NCBI GenBank assembly: GCA_024639325.1
Contig: JAHEIO010000034.1
Span: forward strand, 1 to 37,450
DNA: 37,450 nucleotides
From: Gammaproteobacteria bacterium
GTDB taxonomy: Bacteria; Pseudomonadota; Gammaproteobacteria; Arenicellales; JAANXG01
Direction of reading: 5' to 3'
Made by a program: the position numbers and the translations under genes. The notes under the pieces were generated by a model. The model was given only the letters and a program-made list of their open reading frames with translations. It was not told the DNA's origin and did no database searches. Position 1 is the first letter of the stretch; each line of letters starts with the position of its first letter. This document shows positions 32,392 through 37,450 of the stretch, piece by piece.

Positions 32392-35300
32392 ATGGCGCAG
32401 TCACAAGCGGCGATTTCAGATACCATTATCGAACAGATCATTGCATTGGTGCACGAGCGCCTGCCCGTGCGGGCGTCCACCGTCGATCGTTTCATTAGGC
32501 TTTACTACCTCGGCACACCGGTCAAGGATCTGCAGAGGACGCAGATTCGAGACCTTTACGGCGCGTCGGTCTCCCACTGGAATCTGGCCCGCAAACACAA
32601 GGCCGGCACTGAGGCGAAGGTCCACGTCTACAATCCCCGGCTTGACGAGCACGGGTGGCAGTCAACTCATACCATTGTCGAGGTGGTTGCCGATGACCTT
32701 CCTTTTCTGGTGGACTCGGTCCGTATGGCGATCAATCGCTGTGGACTGACCATTCACATGACGATCCATCCAGTCATATATGTCAGCCGTGACGGCGAGA
32801 GCTACCCGACCGAAGTTCCAGAAGGAAACTCCACCGGTACAGATGCCGATTGGAAATCCTTCATGCATTTCGAAATCGACCGACGAACCGATTGCGCGGT
32901 GCTCGATCTGTTAAGAAGGGATATTGAGGATGCACTGCGAGACGTGCGCACCGTGGTATCGGATTTCGGCGCGATGCGCGAACGTCTGGACACGCTGCTT
33001 GCGGAGCTCGATGCCAGGCCGCCGCCGCTGGATCGTGAGGAAATGGCCGAAGGGCGCGCGTTTCTGCAATGGTTGAGGGATGGGCACTTTATATTTCTGG
33101 GCTACCGCGAACATTCACTTATCGATATTGCCGACGAGGACGTGTTACGGATCCTTCCGGGATCTGCCTTGGGCATCTTGCGAAAAACCGACGGCGAGGA
33201 AGACACCAATCAGACATGCAAGAGCTTTGCCGCTCTGACGCCGGAGGCCCGCAGCTTGGCTCGCAAGCCCGAACTGCTGGTCATTACCCGCTCCGGCTCC
33301 AAGTCCACTGTTCACCGAACCGGATACATGGATTACGTCGGCGTTAAACAAATCGACGACGGCGGCCGGGTTATCGGAGAACGACGTTTTCTCGGTCTTT
33401 ACACCGACAGCGCCTACACCAGCAACACTCGAACCATACCGCTGCTGCGCCGCAAGATTGACAACGTGATCAGGCGCAGCAGTTACCACGAGCACAGTCA
33501 CGCCGCACGCGCGCTGGTCAATATTCTAGAGACATTTCCCCGCAATGAGCTGTTTCAGATCGGCGAAGACGAGCTATTGAACACGGCCCTCGGCATTCTA
33601 CAGCTACAGGAACGGCAAAAGACGACGGTGTTCATTCGACGCGATCCCTACGGTCGTTTTTTCTCCTGCCTCGTCTATCTTCCGCGAGATCACATGAGCA
33701 CCGACGTGAGGCAGCGCATCGGGGAGATCCTGGAGGAGGCTCTCGACGGCGAGTGCGTAAATTTCTCGGTCCAGATCACCGAATCCGTGCTGGCGCGGGT
33801 GCACTTCGTTATCCACATCGACCCGGCTGCGTCAACGGATTACGACCCGGACGAGATTGAGTCACGCATTGCGGCGGCAACCCGGCCCTGGCTCGATCAC
33901 ATGTTTGCGGCCTTGCTGGAACACTACGGTGAGGAAGAGGGGACACGACGGTTTCGTATCTATGGTAAAGGCTTTCGCGCGGACTACCGTGAATTCTATT
34001 CCCCCCAGGTTGCCGTGCATGATACGCAAAATATGGAGCTGCTGAAGGAGACTGGTGACATCGCCATGGCGTTGTATCGACCACTGGAAACAGCGGACAA
34101 CATTTTGCGCTTCAAGTTATTGCATCACGGCCGTCCCGTTCCGCTATCCGAAACATTGCCGATGTTGGAAAACATGGGGCTGAATGTGATAGACGAGCAA
34201 CCGAGCAAAATTGCATTGCCAAACGGAGAACTGATCTGGATTCACGACTTTGGCATGGAGCATTCAGAGCAGGATCTGGATCCGGATCACTTGAAATACA
34301 TTTTTCAGGACGCGTTTGCACGCGTATTCCGGGGTGAGGTATCGAACGATGGATTTAACCGGCTCACGATGCGCGCCCAACTCGACTGGCGAAAGGTGGT
34401 TATTTTACGCGCTTACTGTAAATATCTCCGGCAGGTACGGGGCACCTTCAGCCAGGAATACATGGAACGGGCTTTGGTCTGCAATCCCCACTGCGCGCGG
34501 CTCCTGGTAGAGTTGTTTGAGTCGCGCTTCGATCCTGATCGGGCCGAGCCCCGCGCGGCGGCCATCGAACAGATCGGGTTGCGCCTCGGCGCGGCGCTGG
34601 AGGACGTCGTCAACCTGGACGAGGACCGGATAATTAGAGACTTCAGGGGAGCCATAAGCGCCACGCTGCGGACCAACTACTATCAACCGGAATCAGACGG
34701 GGCTGCCAAGAGTTACGTCTCGTTCAAGCTCCACCCAGCGGACGTTCCCGGAATGCCCGAACCCCGGCCGTTGTATGAAATCTTCGTCTACTCCCCGCGA
34801 GTCGAGGGAGTGCACTTGAGGGGCGGAAGCGTAGCCCGTGGCGGTCTTCGTTGGTCGGATCGCCAGGAAGATTTTCGTACCGAAGTGCGTGGGTTGATCA
34901 AAGCGCAGATGGTCAAGAACGCCGTCATCGTGCCGGTGGGATCCAAGGGCGGATTCGTACCGAAGCGCCTCACCACCGACGGCGGAAGGGAACGGATCCT
35001 CGCCGAGGGCATGGCGTGCTACCGGATTTTCATCAGCGGACTGCTCGATCTCACGGACAACCTGGTTGGCGACGAAGTCGTCCCGCCTCATCATATGGTC
35101 CGCCATGACAGCGACGACCCCTATCTGGTCGTTGCGGCTGACAAGGGCACGGCGACCTTCTCGGACGCCGCCAACGAGCTGGCCGCAACCTATGGATTCT
35201 GGCTGGGCGATGCCTTCGCGTCCGGAGGTTCGGCGGGATACGACCACAAGGCGATGGGCATCACGGCGCGCGGCGCCTGGGAATCCGTCAAACGGCACTT

Positions 35301-37344
35301 TCGGGAACTTGGCCTTGATACCCAGAGCCAAGAATTTTCTATCGTGGCCATCGGTGACATGAGCGGCGACGTGTTTGGTAACGGCATGTTGCTGTCGCGT
35401 CACATCAAGCTTGCGGGGGCGTTCAATCACGAGCATATATTCCTCGACCCCAATCCGGATTGCGCACGATCTATGGCCGAACGCGAACGCCTGTTTCGCC
35501 TGCCCCGTTCGAGTTGGGAGGACTACAACCGCGAGGCCATCTCCCCAGGCGGCGGGATATACCGCCGCAGCGCGAAATCGATCCCGATATCCGACGAGGT
35601 AGGGGCGCTATTGAAAATCGACGCCACGAAGGCGACGCCCAATGAACTCATCCGGGCGCTGCTCATGGCGCCCGTGGACCTGATTTGGAACGGCGGCATC
35701 GGCACCTACGTCAAGGGATGGGCGGAACAAGACGGAGACATCGGTGATCGCTCCAACGACGCGGTGCGGATCAAAGCGGGCGAACTGCGCTGCCGTGTTG
35801 TCGGGGAGGGGGGTAATCTGGGATTCACGCAGTTGGGCCGCATCGAATTCGCGCGCCGTGAAGGGCGAATTTATACCGACGCGATCGACAATTCCGGCGG
35901 GGTTGATTGTTCAGACCATGAGGTCAACATCAAGATACTGCTGAACGCCGTGGTCAATGCCGGCGACATGACCGTTAAACAGCGCAACGACCTGCTTGTG
36001 CGCATGACCGATGAGGTGGCGGAGCTGGTACTGAAGAACAATTACCTGCAGACCCAGGCGCTCAGCCTCGCCAGCTTCCAGGCCAAGCGCATGCTGGAGG
36101 TGCACGGCCGCATGCTGCGCGATCTGGAGCAAATGGGCAAACTCGACAGAACTATTGAATTCCTGCCCACCGACGATATGCTGCTCGAGCGCAAGAACGC
36201 TGGGGAGGGCCTGACTCCGCCCGAGTTGGCCCTGCTACTCGCCTACGTTAAAATAAGCCTCTGCGAACGTCTGCTTGCCTCCGAGCTGCCGGACGAGCCG
36301 TATATGGCGCGGACGTTGGCGAACTATTTTCCTTCACCCATGCGCACCGCCTTTCCGGCCGCCATGGCCAACCATCGTCTCCGCCGCGAAATCGTCACCA
36401 CGGAGTTCGTGAATGGCATGATCAATCGGGCGGGGATCAGCTTTGTCTTTCGCATGCGCCAGGAAACCGGCGCCACGGATGCGGATCTTTCCCGCGCGTA
36501 CGTCATCGCTAGAGAAATTTTCGCGCTGCCAGGGCTGTGGATCCAGATCGAATCGCTGGACAACCGCGTTTCCGCCGACATTCAGTCGGAGATGCTGCTC
36601 GATGGACGTAAACTTGTCGAGCGCGCGGTACGCTGGATTATCCGAAACCGCCCTCGCCCGTTATCCATCGCCGGCGAAATCGACCGATACGGGCCGTCGT
36701 TGGAACGGTTCGGAGCCACTCTAATCGGCCACGTGGGCGAGGAGGAACGAGCGGCGGCGCTAGCCCGATCCGGGCAACTCGTCAAGAACGGTGTGCCAGA
36801 GGACCTGGCCATACGAATTGCCATGCTCACATCTCTTTCTTCCGGTTTGGATCTAGTTGAGGTTGCATTTGCCACCAATATCGATACCGATAAAGTTGCC
36901 GGAACATACTTTGGTGTCGGCGAACACCTCGAACTGCACTGGCTTCGTGACCGCATTGCCGATCTACCGCGGGATACGCACTGGCAAGCCATGGCGCGTG
37001 TCGCTCTGCGGGACGATCTATACGAGGTCCACAGACACATCACGATGGATGTGTTGCGCGGTGCGGCCTCGGATACCGAAGCCGGGTCTTTGGTGGCAAA
37101 CTGGGCGGAGCTAAATCCGGCCCCGATGCAGCTCTGGAGTGCGATCGTCCGTGAGTTGCTGTCAGGTCCGGCTCCGGATTTCATCATATTGTCGGTGGTT
37201 ACGGGTAAACTGAGGGGCCTGGTTCAAACAGCGCACCCGGGCTCGACACGCCAAGCCGTCGAACAACCAGAGTTCACAGCCGCAGCGGCGGGTTTCGTGC
37301 CTGGCGACAGGGCTGTGACCAGTAGTGGCGAACTGCGCGAATGA
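32392..37344 (+). CDS. gdhB: NAD-dependent glutamate dehydrogenase, large (Bac_GDH, ~180 kDa)
   Basis: 1650 residues from ATG 32392; TTG at 32368 would add eight residues, and neither start has a strong site. It converts glutamate to 2-oxoglutarate and ammonia with NAD+. N-terminal ACT-like regulatory regions (about 1-750) include KHKAGTEAKVHVYNPRL, DDLPFLVDSVRMAI and AEGRAFLQWLRDGHFIFLGY. The catalytic region begins near 811 (GGSVARGGLRWSDRQEDFRT, then KAQMVKNAVIVPVGSKGGF with the catalytic lysine). Further on are DKGTATFSDAANELA, the dinucleotide-binding GDMSGDVFGNGMLLS near 985, VDLIWNGGIGTYVKG and NLGFTQLGRIEFARREGRIY. The helical C-terminal domain runs to the end. Length is normal for the family. 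The enzyme is usually catabolic and arginine-responsive in related bacteria. Confidence 0.97.
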   Translation: MAQSQAAISDTIIEQIIALVHERLPVRASTVDRFIRLYYLGTPVKDLQRTQIRDLYGASVSHWNLARKHKAGTEAKVHVYNPRLDEHGWQSTHTIVEVVADDLPFLVDSVRMAINRCGLTIHMTIHPVIYVSRDGESYPTEVPEGNSTGTDADWKSFMHFEIDRRTDCAVLDLLRRDIEDALRDVRTVVSDFGAMRERLDTLLAELDARPPPLDREEMAEGRAFLQWLRDGHFIFLGYREHSLIDIADEDVLRILPGSALGILRKTDGEEDTNQTCKSFAALTPEARSLARKPELLVITRSGSKSTVHRTGYMDYVGVKQIDDGGRVIGERRFLGLYTDSAYTSNTRTIPLLRRKIDNVIRRSSYHEHSHAARALVNILETFPRNELFQIGEDELLNTALGILQLQERQKTTVFIRRDPYGRFFSCLVYLPRDHMSTDVRQRIGEILEEALDGECVNFSVQITESVLARVHFVIHIDPAASTDYDPDEIESRIAAATRPWLDHMFAALLEHYGEEEGTRRFRIYGKGFRADYREFYSPQVAVHDTQNMELLKETGDIAMALYRPLETADNILRFKLLHHGRPVPLSETLPMLENMGLNVIDEQPSKIALPNGELIWIHDFGMEHSEQDLDPDHLKYIFQDAFARVFRGEVSNDGFNRLTMRAQLDWRKVVILRAYCKYLRQVRGTFSQEYMERALVCNPHCARLLVELFESRFDPDRAEPRAAAIEQIGLRLGAALEDVVNLDEDRIIRDFRGAISATLRTNYYQPESDGAAKSYVSFKLHPADVPGMPEPRPLYEIFVYSPRVEGVHLRGGSVARGGLRWSDRQEDFRTEVRGLIKAQMVKNAVIVPVGSKGGFVPKRLTTDGGRERILAEGMACYRIFISGLLDLTDNLVGDEVVPPHHMVRHDSDDPYLVVAADKGTATFSDAANELAATYGFWLGDAFASGGSAGYDHKAMGITARGAWESVKRHFRELGLDTQSQEFSIVAIGDMSGDVFGNGMLLSRHIKLAGAFNHEHIFLDPNPDCARSMAERERLFRLPRSSWEDYNREAISPGGGIYRRSAKSIPISDEVGALLKIDATKATPNELIRALLMAPVDLIWNGGIGTYVKGWAEQDGDIGDRSNDAVRIKAGELRCRVVGEGGNLGFTQLGRIEFARREGRIYTDAIDNSGGVDCSDHEVNIKILLNAVVNAGDMTVKQRNDLLVRMTDEVAELVLKNNYLQTQALSLASFQAKRMLEVHGRMLRDLEQMGKLDRTIEFLPTDDMLLERKNAGEGLTPPELALLLAYVKISLCERLLASELPDEPYMARTLANYFPSPMRTAFPAAMANHRLRREIVTTEFVNGMINRAGISFVFRMRQETGATDADLSRAYVIAREIFALPGLWIQIESLDNRVSADIQSEMLLDGRKLVERAVRWIIRNRPRPLSIAGEIDRYGPSLERFGATLIGHVGEEERAAALARSGQLVKNGVPEDLAIRIAMLTSLSSGLDLVEVAFATNIDTDKVAGTYFGVGEHLELHWLRDRIADLPRDTHWQAMARVALRDDLYEVHRHITMDVLRGAASDTEAGSLVANWAELNPAPMQLWSAIVRELLSGPAPDFIILSVVTGKLRGLVQTAHPGSTRQAVEQPEFTAAAAGFVPGDRAVTSSGELRE

Positions 37345-37379
37345 CACCCGCGGAACGCCGAACATAAAGCGAGGTCGAC

Positions 37380-37450
37380 ATGTCTGAAAGCTCAAAGAAA
37401 CTGAGGAAGTCTCTAGATTTCTACCACAGCGCCACACAGCTCCGATTCGA
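37380..37450 (+). CDS. Start of a further gene, runs off the window
   Basis: An ATG at 37380 preceded by GCGAGG opens a frame with no stop to the window edge. The visible residues are MSESSKKLRKSLDFYHSATQ followed by LRF. It begins 35 bases after the glutamate dehydrogenase stop and may share its transcript. Too little is visible to name a family. Confidence 0.5.
   Translation, partial: MSESSKKLRKSLDFYHSATQLRF

Overview
The window reads as chromosomal DNA of a Gammaproteobacterium, probably a free-living aquatic or sediment lineage. The basis is family content only: a large ~180 kDa NAD-dependent glutamate dehydrogenase, RimK with its retropepsin-like partner, an HdfR-type LysR regulator, a DctPQM TRAP transporter, a DUF484-like/GGDEF protein and a Gly-rich RRM protein. 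No rRNA, tRNA, CRISPR array, phage gene or intact transposase was seen, and no species-level claim is possible.

Layout. 1-540 (-) is a broken adenylate cyclase. 980-5242 (+) is a TIR-STAND-transmembrane-TPR protein followed closely by an outer-membrane beta-barrel protein, the most unusual gene pair here. 5264-9464 holds a dispersed hairpin repeat, a YeeE/YedE sulfur-compound transporter behind a possible FNR-type promoter, two small membrane proteins and a diguanylate cyclase. 9672-11394 (+) carries an RRM protein, a small charged protein, a 54-residue membrane protein with a possible FNR-type promoter, and a cytochrome c'-like protein. 11458-14265 (-) is a TRAP operon (dctP-dctQ-dctM) with a perfect 14-bp palindrome upstream. 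14697-17929 has a secreted spondin-domain protein divergent from an OmpR-type two-component system, with two 11-bp-period direct-repeat operators between them.

17955-25884 (-) is a compact seven-gene run: HdfR-like regulator, CNNM/CorC-type CBS protein, CorA, a large MscS-type channel, a retropepsin-like RimB protein, RimK and an AstE/aspartoacylase-like hydrolase. Overlaps or gaps of 60 nt or less suggest one transcription unit combining cation and osmotic homeostasis with glutamate ligation and hydrolysis. 26186-29836 (+) has an ECF-type sigma factor with a hairpin over its ribosome-binding site, a short upstream ORF overlapping a LysR regulator, and a KefB-type antiporter. 30056-37344 (+) has a Na/Pi-cotransporter-family protein, a small coiled-coil protein and the NAD-glutamate dehydrogenase. 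A further gene starts at 37380 and runs off the end.

Short dispersed repeats recur. One is a CTAG-CCCGCATT motif lying on the TAG stop codons of three different genes and, in inverted orientation, beside two copies of a GAGCCTGTCCGA hairpin. Another is the 'CATTGCGAACGAAGTGAAGC' family common in proteobacterial intergenic DNA. All functional statements come from reading translations and motifs by eye. No database search or folding calculation was run.
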